Source: an uncultured Ruminococcus sp.
GTDB lineage: Bacteria > Bacillota > Clostridia > Oscillospirales > Ruminococcaceae
DNA: 32,154 bases
Assembly: GCA_949291345.1 (NCBI GenBank)
Contig: CASEVP010000101.1
Coordinates: 1 to 32,154, forward strand
Reading direction: 5' to 3'
The notes beneath the pieces were generated by a model. It was not told where the DNA came from. It was given only the letters and a program-made list of their open reading frames with translations, and searched no databases. Position numbers and translations under genes: made by a program. Positions 17,116-25,265 of the stretch are shown in pieces (within the stretch, counting starts at the first letter, position 1; each line of letters starts with the position of its first letter).

Positions 17116-18708
17116 TTACTTTGCATAATCCACAACACGGCTTTCACGAATCAGATTGATTTTAATTTGACCTGGATATTCCATTTCGGTTTCAATTTGC
17201 TTTGCAATATCGCGTGCAACAAGCACCATTTTTTCATCGTTGATGACTTCCGGAACAACCATCACACGGATTTCACGACCTGCCTGCAGTGCGTAACATT
17301 TTTCGACACCTTCGTGAGAAGAACAAATGTTTTCCAACTTTTGCAAACGTTTGATGTAATTTTCATAGTTTTCACTTCTTGCCGCCGGACGTGCAGCAGA
17401 AATGGCATCTGCTGCCTGTACGATACATGCAATGGCAGTCTTAGGCTCAACATCGTTGTGGTGTGCTTCAATGGCATGGATTACTTCATTGTTCTCATTG
17501 TATTTGCGGCATACATCTACACCAATTTGTACGTGAGAACCTTCAATCTCCGCAGTGAGTGCTTTACCGATGTCATGAAGCAGTCCGGCACGGCGTGCCA
17601 GATTTGCGTCCAGTCCCAGTTCAGATGCCAGAACGCCGCTGAGCTTTGCCACTTCGATGGAGTGTGCCAGTACATTCTGTCGGTAACTGGTACGATAATA
17701 TAATCTGCCCAGAAGTTTTATCAATTCGTTGTTCAGACCGTGTACGTTGGTTTCCAGTACTGCACGTTCCCCTTCTTGTCGGATACGGTGTTCAACTTCA
17801 CGACGTGCTTTTTCTACCATCTCTTCGATTTTGGTAGGATGAATTCGACCGTCTGCAATTAGTTTTTCTAGTGCAATTCTTGCTACTTCGCGTCTTACAT
17901 GGTCAAAGCAGGAGAGCGCAATTGCTTCCGGCGTGTCATCGATGATAATATCGACACCAGTTAGCGTTTCAAGGGTACGGATGTTTCTTCCTTCCCGACC
18001 GATAATGCGACCCTTCATTTCGTCGTTTGGCAGCGCCACTACAGAAACGGCAGTTTCTGATACTTGGTCAGCTGCACATTTGGCTATGGCAAGGGAGATA
18101 TAACTTCTCGCCTTTTCTTCACATTCATCTTTTAACTGCTGCTCGTAGGCAGAAATCTTGACAGCCTTTTCGTGTACAAGGCTATCTTCCAGTGTCCCTA
18201 GAATGTATTCTTTGGCTTGGTCTTGTGTGAGCCCCGAGATGCGTTCCAGTTCTGTCAGTTGCTGTGCTTTGACTTCTTCCGCCTCAGCCAGCTTTCGTTC
18301 CGCATTTTTGATTTTTTGTTTTAGAGACTCTTCTTTACGATCCAAGTTGTCTGTTTTCTTGTCCAGATTTTCTTCTTTTTGTTGAATTCGACGCTCTTGA
18401 CGACCAATTTCAGAGCGTCTGTCTTTGATTTCTTTTTCAGCCTCCGAACGAAGTTTGTAGATTTCATCTTTGGCTTCTACCATGGCACTTTTGCGTTTTG
18501 CATCTGCTTCCCGCTTGGCGTCCTCCAGAATGCGTCCAGCTTCTTTTTCTGCGGATCCAATGGTGCCTTCTGCTTGTTGCTTGCGCTGTTCAATGCCAGC
18601 TTTTACGCCTTTGCGGTAGGCGAGAAAGCCTGCTATGACAGCACCGACAAGCAGAGCGACAAGACACAGTGCAATGACAACCAATAGTGTCAATTTTACA
18701 TCTTGCAT
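17116..18708 (-). CDS. rny: Ribonuclease Y
   Basis: Membrane-anchored endoribonuclease that starts bulk mRNA decay in Firmicutes. About 530 residues: an N-terminal TM helix (about 5-27), a long charged coiled coil (about 30-200, rich in Lys/Glu/Arg), a KH RNA-binding domain ([15 protein letters not shown], then [10 protein letters not shown]), and an HD phosphodiesterase domain with LLHDIGKAL and EAHHNDVEP metal-binding motifs. The frame opens at TTG 18720, which abuts GGGAGG; ATG 18708 ([11 protein letters not shown]) is preferred. A well-formed promoter is found only about 580 bp upstream (19291-19319), which implies a long leader or an additional RNA. RicT, a known RNase Y partner in Bacillus, is encoded at 24335-25201. 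Confidence 0.96.
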   Translation of the reverse strand: MQDVKLTLLVVIALCLVALLVGAVIAGFLAYRKGVKAGIEQRKQQAEGTIGSAEKEAGRILEDAKREADAKRKSAMVEAKDEIYKLRSEAEKEIKDRRSEIGRQERRIQQKEENLDKKTDNLDRKEESLKQKIKNAERKLAEAEEVKAQQLTELERISGLTQDQAKEYILGTLEDSLVHEKAVKISAYEQQLKDECEEKARSYISLAIAKCAADQVSETAVSVVALPNDEMKGRIIGREGRNIRTLETLTGVDIIIDDTPEAIALSCFDHVRREVARIALEKLIADGRIHPTKIEEMVEKARREVEHRIRQEGERAVLETNVHGLNNELIKLLGRLYYRTSYRQNVLAHSIEVAKLSGVLASELGLDANLARRAGLLHDIGKALTAEIEGSHVQIGVDVCRKYNENNEVIHAIEAHHNDVEPKTAIACIVQAADAISAARPAARSENYENYIKRLQKLENICSSHEGVEKCYALQAGREIRVMVVPEVINDEKMVLVARDIAKQIETEMEYPGQIKINLIRESRVVDYAK

Positions 18709-18720
18709 TTCTATGCACAA

Positions 18721-19290
18721 CCTCCCTTTGACGAATTTTGTCTATCTGTACAACACAGCAGCATCTCGCCGAAGTCGGCATGTGCGTTACATATTCATTT
18801 GTCAATTTCCGTCGAAAGCCCGTTTGATAAATAATTTTCTGCATAGCAGCATGCGCGGCTGCGATATATTGCGTGGTTCTTTTGCATGCTTTGTATTTCG
18901 TACAGTTGCAATAACAGGAAAACCGCCTGCATTGCGATGCCCAAAGGCGGATGTACAGAAAGAATTGTGACCCAGAAGTACGGATAGCAGCTATATTATT
19001 TACAGTGAAGTGCAGAAAAGCATCGTCCGGCATATCGGAAAGACTGCACATTCCAAACTCTCAATTTCAAGAATCAAAAGGGTATTTCCACCTGCCGCAA
19101 AAAATGCAGTGCTCACCCTAGAATGTACCACAGGAAGAGGGAAATCCCATATCGAATATATGATTGGAAACTGCCGGGAAGGGAAAAATGAGTCCGGCAG
19201 CATCATGAATAAGCTAAACGCACACGATAAGACGCAGCGTTTCTCGGAATGAAATTTCCGAGATCGTTTGTAATTGGATATAACATCTTT
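18721..19290. other. Gene-poor region upstream of rny, possible long leader RNA
   Basis: About 570 bp with no recognisable gene. Hairpins seen: CCGCCTGCAT with ATGC/AGGCGG (about 18921-18954), CTGCCGG with CCGGCAG (about 19170-19201), and TCTCGGAA with TTCCGAGA (about 19241-19262). Both strands have short frames (plus 19010-19252; minus 19000-19206) without motifs or ribosome-binding sites. Transcription from the promoter at 19291-19319 would cross it towards rny. Confidence 0.45.
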
Positions 19291-19319
19291 ATTTTACACT
19301 GTTTCCAGTGTATTGTCAA
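19291..19319 (-). promoter_or_regulatory. Minus-strand promoter with an embedded palindrome, upstream of rny
   Basis: On the minus strand there is TTGACA (19314-19319), a 17-bp spacer and TAAAAT (19291-19296). The spacer is almost filled by TACACTG-GAAA-CAGTGTA (19295-19312), an 18-bp inverted repeat overlapping the -10. That is an ideal place for a repressor to block polymerase. The regulator is not identified. Confidence 0.7.
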
Positions 19320-19457
19320 GGTGTTTTGGTAAAGATTCATATTTTTTTGTGTGAAACAAAATATACATATTTGCATTATTGCAAAAAAATCATGTTAAAT
19401 TTTTCTGTGAAAAAATGGCATGGAATACGCAAAATCGGCACAATAGGTGTCTGTAAC

Positions 19458-19486
19458 TTGACAAAATATGCAAAATATCGTATGAT
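19458..19486 (+). promoter_or_regulatory. Promoter of the SmtB-like regulator gene
   Basis: -35 TTGACA (19458-19463), a 17-bp spacer, -10 TATGAT (19481-19486). The transcription start is near 19493. Confidence 0.8.
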
Positions 19487-19530
19487 AAAATAAAAGAAAA
19501 GTGCAAAAACAAGGATGCTTCAAATTTTCG

Positions 19531-19549
19531 TGCGTATATGATATACGCA
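19531..19549 (+). promoter_or_regulatory. Palindrome in the regulator 5' UTR, candidate operator
   Basis: Perfect inverted repeat TGCGTATA-TGA-TATACGCA, about 40 bp downstream of the start site and 39 bp before the coding sequence. It could be a binding site for the regulator itself (roadblock repression) or an RNA hairpin. Confidence 0.5.
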
Positions 19550-19588
19550 TGGCGATTTGTAAGTGCTTTTTATAGGAAGGGAAACGAT

Positions 19589-19918
19589 ATGCATCAGAAT
19601 TCAATCACACATCGTGTTTCGCTGCCGGAAAAAATGCCGTCAGATGCGCAGCTTTCGGATGTGGCGGAATTATTTAAAATATTCGGAGATCTGACAAGAG
19701 TACGTATCATATTTGTTTTATTTCGGCATGAGGAGTGTGTGCGGGACATTGCAAAAAAACTGGATATGACACAATCTGCTATTTCGCATCAGCTTCGGAT
19801 ATTAAAGCAGTCCCGTCTGGTCACCAGCCGCCGGGAAGGAAAAACCATTTTTTACGCACTGGCAGACGCTCATGTTTCGTCTATTTTTGGACAGGCGCTG
19901 GAACATATCCAAGAATAA
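19589..19918 (+). CDS. ArsR/SmtB-family metal-responsive repressor
   Basis: Small winged-helix repressor of 109 residues, with core ELFKIFGDLTRVRIIFVL and recognition region MTQSAISHQLRILKQSRLV followed by the wing REGKTIFYAL. The C-terminal helix holds Asp93, His95, His106 and Glu109, with exactly the spacing of the SmtB alpha-5 zinc site (D-x-H, 11, H-x-x-E). The alpha-3 cysteine motif (ELCVCD in ArsR/CadC/SmtB) reads EECVRD here, so only one Cys remains. This argues for a Zn(II)/Co(II)-type alpha-5 sensor rather than an arsenic or cadmium sensor. ATG 19589 follows AGGAAGGG; the longer frame from 19538 lies over the palindrome. No metal transporter is adjacent; the next gene is a ferredoxin. 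Confidence 0.9.
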   Translation: MHQNSITHRVSLPEKMPSDAQLSDVAELFKIFGDLTRVRIIFVLFRHEECVRDIAKKLDMTQSAISHQLRILKQSRLVTSRREGKTIFYALADAHVSSIFGQALEHIQE

Positions 19919-20034
19919 GGAAGGATTTTTGTTGAAGATTGGGTCGTTTTTTGCTTTTGAATCAGACTGTATGACGGAAAATCGGATGGTGCGGTCGGAT
20001 ACGATAGTTGCACAAGATTGCTTGAAAAAAACTC

Positions 20035-20063
20035 TTGCAATTTAAAATGAAATCTGATATAAT
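20035..20063 (+). promoter_or_regulatory. Ferredoxin promoter
   Basis: -35 TTGCAA (20035-20040), a 17-bp spacer, consensus -10 TATAAT (20058-20063), the same hexamers as the rpsT promoter. Confidence 0.85.
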
Positions 20064-20122
20064 AAAAAACAGGCAGAGTGAGAAGATCGGTTCTGCTTAT
20101 TCGGGCACGGAGGTGAATTTTT

Positions 20123-20293
20123 ATGGCATATAAGATTACTGACGCTTGCATCAGCTGTGGTTCTTGCAAGGACGCATGTCCCGTAGATGCAATTTCCGAG
20201 GGTGCAGATAAGTATGAGATCGCAGAAGATGTTTGCATTTCCTGTGGTTCCTGTGCTTCGGAATGTCCTGTAAACGCTATTGAAGGCGACTGA
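20123..20293 (+). CDS. 2[4Fe-4S] ferredoxin
   Basis: Clostridial-type low-potential electron carrier of 56 residues. It has two cluster motifs: Cys9-x2-Cys12-x2-Cys15-x3-Cys19-Pro, and Cys38-x2-Cys41-x2-Cys44-x3-Cys48-Pro, each followed by an Ala-Ile turn (CPVDAIS, CPVNAIE). Length and motif spacing match clostridial ferredoxin. GGAGGTG lies 8 nt before the ATG. It is monocistronic, with its own promoter and terminator. It probably serves hydrogenase or pyruvate:ferredoxin oxidoreductase in a fermentative anaerobe, but no partner is in the window. Confidence 0.97.
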   Translation: MAYKITDACISCGSCKDACPVDAISEGADKYEIAEDVCISCGSCASECPVNAIEGD

Positions 20294-20316
20294 GTTTTCG
20301 TTATGAAGCAGAAAGC

Positions 20317-20357
20317 TGTCCCGTTCCGATTTTTAACGGAGACGGGACGGTTTTTTC
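20317..20357 (+). terminator. Ferredoxin gene terminator
   Basis: GTCCCGT-CCG pairs with CGG-ACGGGAC across an A/T-rich loop, followed by a T run. Confidence 0.92.
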
Positions 20358-20443
20358 TATATAGGCAGAAAGACAGAACCATCTAATGATTTGTATGGTA
20401 TTATCTTGGAAAAAGGCTGCATGATAGAGAAAGGATGGATTAT

Positions 20444-21115
20444 ATGAGACGTTGGGGCACTATCCTGACGGCGTTGCTGCTCAGCGGTGCAATACTGGTG
20501 CCGACAGCAGGCTGCGGAAAAAATTCGGATGAGAGTAGTTCCGAAAAAACATTTGTAAACCAGGAAACGAAAGAAGTGATCAAGTCTGCTGAAGTAGAAG
20601 GCGGTAAAGTCGGTGAAGAAGTAGCATATAAAGACGTGACCGCTACACTGGATCATGTTTATTTGTCGGACTATACATTTTCGGAAAATGGCTCGGATAT
20701 TGGGTTGGTTTTTTTTGAATTTACGATTCAAAATAATATGGATGAGGATTTGTCCGTGGATCTGATGACGCATTCTTTTGGTATGGAAGTGGATGGCGAA
20801 GGCTATCCAGGACTTAGTATTCGTGGTCCTCATTTTATTGCCGATCAGTTTGGAGACGATGCAAATGTCTTTTTTGATCCCATTCCGGCGGGAGGAACCA
20901 GCACAGGGTATGTGTGTGCAGAAATACCGGCCGATTTTACAGAGATGCAGTTATCATATTTTCCGTGTGCCGGAGATCTCGACTGGGGAAAAGCGTTTGT
21001 TTATGAGTTGCAGCGCTCTGAAATGGAACCAGCACCGGACCCTGTCGTACCTTTTTCGCAAGGAGAAGACGATGGTGATACGGTAGCAGTAACAGAAGCC
21101 GATGCCGAACAGTAA
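20444..21115 (+). CDS. Predicted lipoprotein with a DUF5067/DUF4352-like beta-sandwich
   Basis: Secreted lipoprotein of 223 residues with signal peptide MRRWGTILTALLLSG, lipobox TAGC and lipidated Cys24. The mature domain (about 60-190) has the look of the telokin-like DUF4352/DUF5067 group: AYKDVTATLDHVYLSD, IGLVFFEFTIQNNMDEDLSV, IPAGGTSTGYVCAEIP. The C-terminus is acidic and Pro-rich. The first ATG (20435) abuts the GAAAGG site, so ATG 20444 is preferred. A terminator follows directly. Members of this group are usually of unknown function; family assignment is moderate. Confidence 0.75.
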   Translation: MRRWGTILTALLLSGAILVPTAGCGKNSDESSSEKTFVNQETKEVIKSAEVEGGKVGEEVAYKDVTATLDHVYLSDYTFSENGSDIGLVFFEFTIQNNMDEDLSVDLMTHSFGMEVDGEGYPGLSIRGPHFIADQFGDDANVFFDPIPAGGTSTGYVCAEIPADFTEMQLSYFPCAGDLDWGKAFVYELQRSEMEPAPDPVVPFSQGEDDGDTVAVTEADAEQ

Positions 21116-21125
21116 CAACTTTATG

Positions 21126-21162
21126 GCAACACTGCGTGATTATTTTGCAGTGTTGCTTTTTT
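21126..21162 (+). terminator. Terminator after the lipoprotein gene
   Basis: GCAACACTGC pairs perfectly with GCAGTGTTGC, followed by six T. Confidence 0.93.
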
Positions 21163-21196
21163 ATTTGCATAAATGTTTTGTTTTTCTGAACTGCAC

Positions 21197-21225
21197 TTGA
21201 CTTTTCCAGAACAAGCTGGTACAAT
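21197..21225 (+). promoter_or_regulatory. Promoter of the coiled-coil/sigma4 gene pair
   Basis: -35 TTGACT (21197-21202), a 17-bp spacer, -10 TACAAT (21220-21225). Confidence 0.75.
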
Positions 21226-21278
21226 CCGGGTGGAAAGGTGATTTATACAAAGTCAAAATAGTGAAAGGAGACAATGAG

Positions 21279-21521
21279 ATGCAGATGAAAAACATGTTGA
21301 CACAATATGAGGAGAGTATTCGGCTTGTGCGGGACAGAATTGCTTTTCTGAGGATGCAAATGAAGGAAAGCGGACGAAGTCCTATGGAACAGCAAATGTT
21401 AGAATCCAGAAGACGGCTCTTAAGTGAAGAGGCGCATGAAATGGAGCAGAGTCGAGAGAAAATTTTATTATACGAAGAGGCGTGGAAAATAAAAGAAACG
21501 GAGGCGAAAAGTCAGCTATGA
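21279..21521 (+). CDS. Small coiled-coil protein of unknown function
   Basis: The 80-residue, highly charged protein (MQMKNMLTQYEESIRLV) is predicted to be almost wholly helical, with heptad-like leucines/methionines and many Glu/Arg. It has no signal peptide or membrane segment. The frame opens at GTG 21261, but AAAGGAG lies between that codon and ATG 21279 at good spacing, so ATG 21279 is the start. Its stop codon overlaps the start of the next gene (ATGA), indicating translational coupling to the sigma-region-4 protein. A partner or anti-sigma-like role is inference only. Confidence 0.75.
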   Translation: MQMKNMLTQYEESIRLVRDRIAFLRMQMKESGRSPMEQQMLESRRRLLSEEAHEMEQSREKILLYEEAWKIKETEAKSQL

Positions 21522-21805
21522 GAGATATTACAAAACAAAAATGGGAAAAACTGCTTTTGGAAGGATCCAGCTATATAGAACGGCAAGAAAAACAAAAGAT
21601 TGCGCAGCACATTGCAAAAAATATTATAAAAAATGAAATTTCTGCAAGACAAAAAGAAATTCTTGTGTTATACTATATAGAGGGAAAAAATTTGTCAGAG
21701 ATTGCAAAGCTGCTGGGTGTACATGTGTCGACGGTGTCTCGAACAAGACACCGTGCCTTTCAAATTGTGCAAAGTCGTTTAAGAGCATACGACTTGATGA
21801 TATGA
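21518..21805 (+). CDS. Sigma-70 region 4-like helix-turn-helix protein
   Basis: DNA-binding protein of 95 residues. The C-terminal half (SARQKEILVLYYIEGKNLSE, then IAKLLGVHVSTVSRTRHRAF) is a clear sigma region 4/LuxR-type helix-turn-helix. The N-terminal half is basic and helical, and regions 2 and 3 of a true sigma factor are absent. The start ATG overlaps the preceding stop; GGAGG lies 13 nt upstream within the preceding gene. Similar short proteins occur in phage and mobile elements and as small transcriptional regulators. No other phage genes are visible here. Confidence 0.8.
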   Translation: MRDITKQKWEKLLLEGSSYIERQEKQKIAQHIAKNIIKNEISARQKEILVLYYIEGKNLSEIAKLLGVHVSTVSRTRHRAFQIVQSRLRAYDLMI

Positions 21806-21978
21806 CAGAGAGAAAAGCAGCAGTACAAATGCCACGAAAATCTATATTGTTGGTATGTCCTCTTTGCCTTTATTGATTTTCTTGATTGGATGGTATCAGT
21901 GATTTCTGACAAATACAATATCTATACAACGATTACGCAATATCTGACATCGATACAAACAAACGACTCGGAGGTATC

Positions 21979-23307
21979 ATGAAAACACCAATCTATGACT
22001 TTTTATTGGAATATATGGCAAAGAATCCGGTACGGATGCATATGCCGGGGCATAAAGGGAAACTTTTGGCACCTTTGTTGCGGCAGGCGTCTGCAATAGA
22101 TCTCACAGAAATTCAGGGTGCGGACAGCCTGTTGGAAGCCAATGGTATCATTGCCGAAAGCGAAAGAAATGCAGCATCTCTCTATGGCGCAGCATATACG
22201 TTTTATTCGTGTGCTGGTTCGACCCTATGTATTCAGACAATGCTTTTGCTCATGAAACAAGAAGGAAGGGTTGTAATTGCGGCACGTAATGTGCATCGGG
22301 CGTTTCTAAACGCCTGTGTTTTATTGGATTTGCCAGTGCAGTGGATTTATCCACGGGAGAGCAATGGAATCTTGTCAGGTACATATGCACCGGAGGACTT
22401 TGAACAAGCGCTGCAACAATTACACCGACCTGCATGTGTGTATCTCACTTCACCGGACTATCTGGGGAATATGGCAGATGTTTCTCAAATTGCAGAGATT
22501 TGCCGCCAATACAGCGCGAAGCTGCTGGTAGACAATGCGCACGGAGCACATCTTGCATTTTTGCCGGAACCATGTCATCCTATTCAGCTGGGAGCAGATT
22601 ATTGTTGCGACTCTTCGCACAAAATGCTGTCGGGACTGACGGGAACTGCTTACCTCCATGTGGGGAGTGATTTGGATGCAGATGCCATGCGGATCCGGGA
22701 CGCTATGGCAATGTTTGCTTCAACCAGTCCTTCTTATTTGCTTCTGGCATCTCTTGACTGGTGCAATCATGAACTGGCATTGCCACAGTTTCGGGAACGG
22801 CTGTGGAACGTATTGGAACAAATTCAGTTTCTCAAATGTCGTTTTTCCAGTCGGTATGTTTTTACAGACGGAGACCCGTTACATGTTACGATAGATGCAG
22901 TTCAAAGCCGCTGTCATGGCCTGGATTTGGCCAGTCATCTGGAAAAACAACGGATTTATGTTGAATATGCCGATGCTTATCATGTGGTGCTTCTTTGCTC
23001 AGCTTCGAGTACAACAAAGGACTTTTTTCGCCTCAGTAAAGGTCTGGAATCGTTTGTGCCTGTCAGCGCTTGTGAAATCCAAAAGTGTACGTTTCCTCGC
23101 CCGGAGATAGTTTGTGGCATACGGGAAGCGGCACTGGCACCGCAGGAGATGATTTCCATAGAGAAGAGTGTGGGCAGAATCTGTGCGTCATTAAAGGTCC
23201 CTTGTCCGCCGGCGGTGCCAATTGTGCTGAGCGGAGAACGAATTGACAGCCACTGTATTGATGTCTTAATAAAATATGGAATTAAAACTGTAAATGTAGT
23301 ACAGTAA
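21979..23307 (+). CDS. Orn/Lys/Arg decarboxylase-family PLP enzyme (YaaO-like)
   Basis: Fold-type I PLP enzyme of 442 residues, related to arginine/lysine/ornithine decarboxylases. N-terminal MHMPGHKGK (about 20-28) is the family hallmark. SLYGAAYTFYSCAGSTLC matches the cofactor phosphate region, LLVDNAHGAHLAFLP holds the PLP-nitrogen Asp and the stacking His, and CDSSHKMLSGLTGTAYLH contains the Schiff-base Lys215. GGAGG lies 6 nt before the ATG. It precedes holB and ricT, as yaaO does in Bacillus, though tmk is missing from the cluster here. The exact substrate cannot be read from sequence. Confidence 0.9.
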   Translation: MKTPIYDFLLEYMAKNPVRMHMPGHKGKLLAPLLRQASAIDLTEIQGADSLLEANGIIAESERNAASLYGAAYTFYSCAGSTLCIQTMLLLMKQEGRVVIAARNVHRAFLNACVLLDLPVQWIYPRESNGILSGTYAPEDFEQALQQLHRPACVYLTSPDYLGNMADVSQIAEICRQYSAKLLVDNAHGAHLAFLPEPCHPIQLGADYCCDSSHKMLSGLTGTAYLHVGSDLDADAMRIRDAMAMFASTSPSYLLLASLDWCNHELALPQFRERLWNVLEQIQFLKCRFSSRYVFTDGDPLHVTIDAVQSRCHGLDLASHLEKQRIYVEYADAYHVVLLCSASSTTKDFFRLSKGLESFVPVSACEIQKCTFPRPEIVCGIREAALAPQEMISIEKSVGRICASLKVPCPPAVPIVLSGERIDSHCIDVLIKYGIKTVNVVQ

Positions 23308-23325
23308 AATATAGGAGGTGCACAC

Positions 23326-24303
23326 ATGGAATGGGAATTTTACGGAAACGAGTCTGTTCAGCAGGCACTGCATCAGATGTTGTTACAGGATCGTGCTCCT
23401 CATGGTATTTTATTTTATGGAGAACCCGGTCTGGGAAAAAAGACTCTTGCACGTCGATTTGCCGCTGAAATGCTCTGTACTGGCACAGAAAAACCTTGTG
23501 GTGTTTGTAAGTCTTGCCGAATGCTTCATCAAGAGGTGCATCCGGATGTGCGGTTTGCAGAACACAGTGGAAAGCGAGGGGGTTTTTCCGTAGAAACCGT
23601 ACGCAGCATCGGAGTAGACCTGATGACACCGCCTAACGAGGGGAAAGCAAAATTCTATATTTTCGGGGATTGTGATGCAATGGATGCAAGGTCTCAGAAT
23701 TTGCTTCTGAAAGCGGTAGAGGAACCACCTGCTTATGCATATTTTATCTTTACAGCAACGGCACCAACGGTTCTTTTGTCTACCATACGCTCCAGAATTG
23801 TCTCTATGGCATTGTCACCTGTTTCGGAACAGTTATGCATGACAGCACTCCTAGAGCGGCAATATACGCCCCAGCAGTGCCAAGATGCTGTTTCGGCATT
23901 TCATGGGAATATCGGTCAGTGTTTGCTATTTTTAGAAAATGATGGGATTCGTGAGATTGTCCGATTGACAAAATCCGCAATCAATAGTATAATAAATAGA
24001 AACGAGTATGATATGTTGAAAACTGTTTTTGAGGCAGGAAAAGAGCGCGAAACGGCGAAAATGTTTTTGACGCTGTTTGACCGAACTTTGCGGGATGCAG
24101 CAGCATGGAAAGTGAATGCCGCTGCAGAAGGAATTGGTTGTGATGCTGCTGGTGCAATGAAACTGTCAAGAATGCTTTCGATGTCCGCGGGGCAAATGAT
24201 GCATCATGCAGTGGGTCGTGCTTATCAGGCAATCGCAGCCAATGTGAATTTGTCATTGGTGATGACGGCATTCTGTGCGGAATGTATGTGTGCGGGCGGG
24301 TAA
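23326..24303 (+). CDS. holB: DNA polymerase III clamp-loader subunit delta'
   Basis: Component of the replicative clamp loader. 325 residues. Walker A GEPGLGKKT (32-40), the zinc module Cys51, Cys58, Cys61, Cys64, and the AAA+ sensor segment AKFYIFGDCDAMDARSQNLL followed by KAVEEPPAYAYFIFTATAP. The middle and C-terminal parts are weakly conserved, as usual. TAGGAGGTG lies just before the ATG. It is 18 bp downstream of the decarboxylase-like gene and 31 bp before ricT, so all three are one operon. An intact P-loop in a delta' homologue is seen in various Firmicutes. Confidence 0.94.
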   Translation: MEWEFYGNESVQQALHQMLLQDRAPHGILFYGEPGLGKKTLARRFAAEMLCTGTEKPCGVCKSCRMLHQEVHPDVRFAEHSGKRGGFSVETVRSIGVDLMTPPNEGKAKFYIFGDCDAMDARSQNLLLKAVEEPPAYAYFIFTATAPTVLLSTIRSRIVSMALSPVSEQLCMTALLERQYTPQQCQDAVSAFHGNIGQCLLFLENDGIREIVRLTKSAINSIINRNEYDMLKTVFEAGKERETAKMFLTLFDRTLRDAAAWKVNAAAEGIGCDAAGAMKLSRMLSMSAGQMMHHAVGRAYQAIAANVNLSLVMTAFCAECMCAGG

Positions 24304-24334
24304 AAAACGCTCTAATAGACAGAAAGGATATATT

Positions 24335-25201
24335 ATGGTAGAAATTATCGGCGTTCGTTTCAAAAATGGCGGAAAAGTATATTATTTTTCTCCTAACGGC
24401 TGCCAGGTAAAGCTGGGAGATTTGGTCATTGCAGAAACGTCACGTGGTACGGAGTGTGGGGAGGTTGCGATTCCAAATAAAAAGATCCCCAAAGAAGAGG
24501 TAACAATGCCGTTGAAATCTGTCCTGCGGGTTGCCACAAAGGAAGATATGCGTGTTCTGGAACAGAACCGAAAAAAAGAGATCAAAGCGTTCGATGTTTG
24601 TCAGCAGAGGATCGCTTATCGTGGGTTGAAAATGAACCTAGTGGATGTGGAGTGTACCTTTGATAACACCAAGCTGTTGTTTTATTTTACAGCAGATAAT
24701 CGTGTTGATTTTCGGGAATTAGTTAAGGATCTGGCATCCGTGTTTCGTACACGAATTGAACTGCGGCAGATCGGTGTTCGTGATAAAGCGAAAATTTTAG
24801 GGGGTATTGGGATATGCGGCAGAGAATTTTGCTGTAAAGGTCATTTGCACGAATTTCAGCCGGTATCGATCCGCATGGCAAAAGAGCAAGGACTTTCACT
24901 GAATCCTTCAAAGATTTCTGGATGTTGCGGACGGTTGATGTGCTGTCTAAAATATGAGCAGAATGTCTACGAAGAACTGCTGAAAATTACCCCAAAGGTA
25001 GGGGCACTTGTAGCGTTGGAAGATGGTACCCATGCAAAAGTATGTGAGATCAACCCGCTTACGGGCGATTTAAAGGTCATGCCGGAAAAATCTGATGTTC
25101 CGATAAAGGTCAATCGAGATACGATCACAATATTGCGGGACGGAAAGATTAAGGTCAATCAGGCAGAGCGCAAAGCACTTCAGTCTTTGGAAGACCAGTA
25201 A
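24335..25201 (+). CDS. ricT: PSP1-domain protein RicT (YaaT)
   Basis: Cytosolic protein of 288 residues, homologous to Bacillus YaaT/RicT. RicT joins RicA and RicF in an iron-sulfur Y-complex that directs RNase Y processing and affects sporulation and biofilm control. Visible features: MVEIIGVRFKNGGKVYYFSP start, RGTECGEVAIPNK, the PSP1 core with NKLLFYFTADNRVDFRELV-like segment, and the cysteine-rich stretch GICGREFCCKGH ... GCCGRLMCCLKYEQ. ATG 24335 follows GAAAGGA; the overlapping longer frame from 24275 lies inside holB. The rny gene is in the same window, at 17116-18708. Confidence 0.95.
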   Translation: MVEIIGVRFKNGGKVYYFSPNGCQVKLGDLVIAETSRGTECGEVAIPNKKIPKEEVTMPLKSVLRVATKEDMRVLEQNRKKEIKAFDVCQQRIAYRGLKMNLVDVECTFDNTKLLFYFTADNRVDFRELVKDLASVFRTRIELRQIGVRDKAKILGGIGICGREFCCKGHLHEFQPVSIRMAKEQGLSLNPSKISGCCGRLMCCLKYEQNVYEELLKITPKVGALVALEDGTHAKVCEINPLTGDLKVMPEKSDVPIKVNRDTITILRDGKIKVNQAERKALQSLEDQ

Positions 25202-25265
25202 TGGAAAAATGTGATAAATATTTTGTGCGAAAAAATTCGCATGGGAAAAATTGGAGGGTTTTATC

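Noticed and set aside
19010-19252. Plus-strand frame of 80 codons, ending in a hairpin, between rny and the SmtB-like gene.
   Set aside because: No ribosome-binding site or recognisable family, starts at GTG, and a minus-strand frame of similar quality overlaps.
21802-21876. 24-codon frame (MTERKAAVQMPRKSILLV) overlapping the end of the sigma4-like gene, with a second frame running to 21981.
   Set aside because: Too short, no ribosome-binding site, and neither frame shows conservation that I can judge; possible remnant only.
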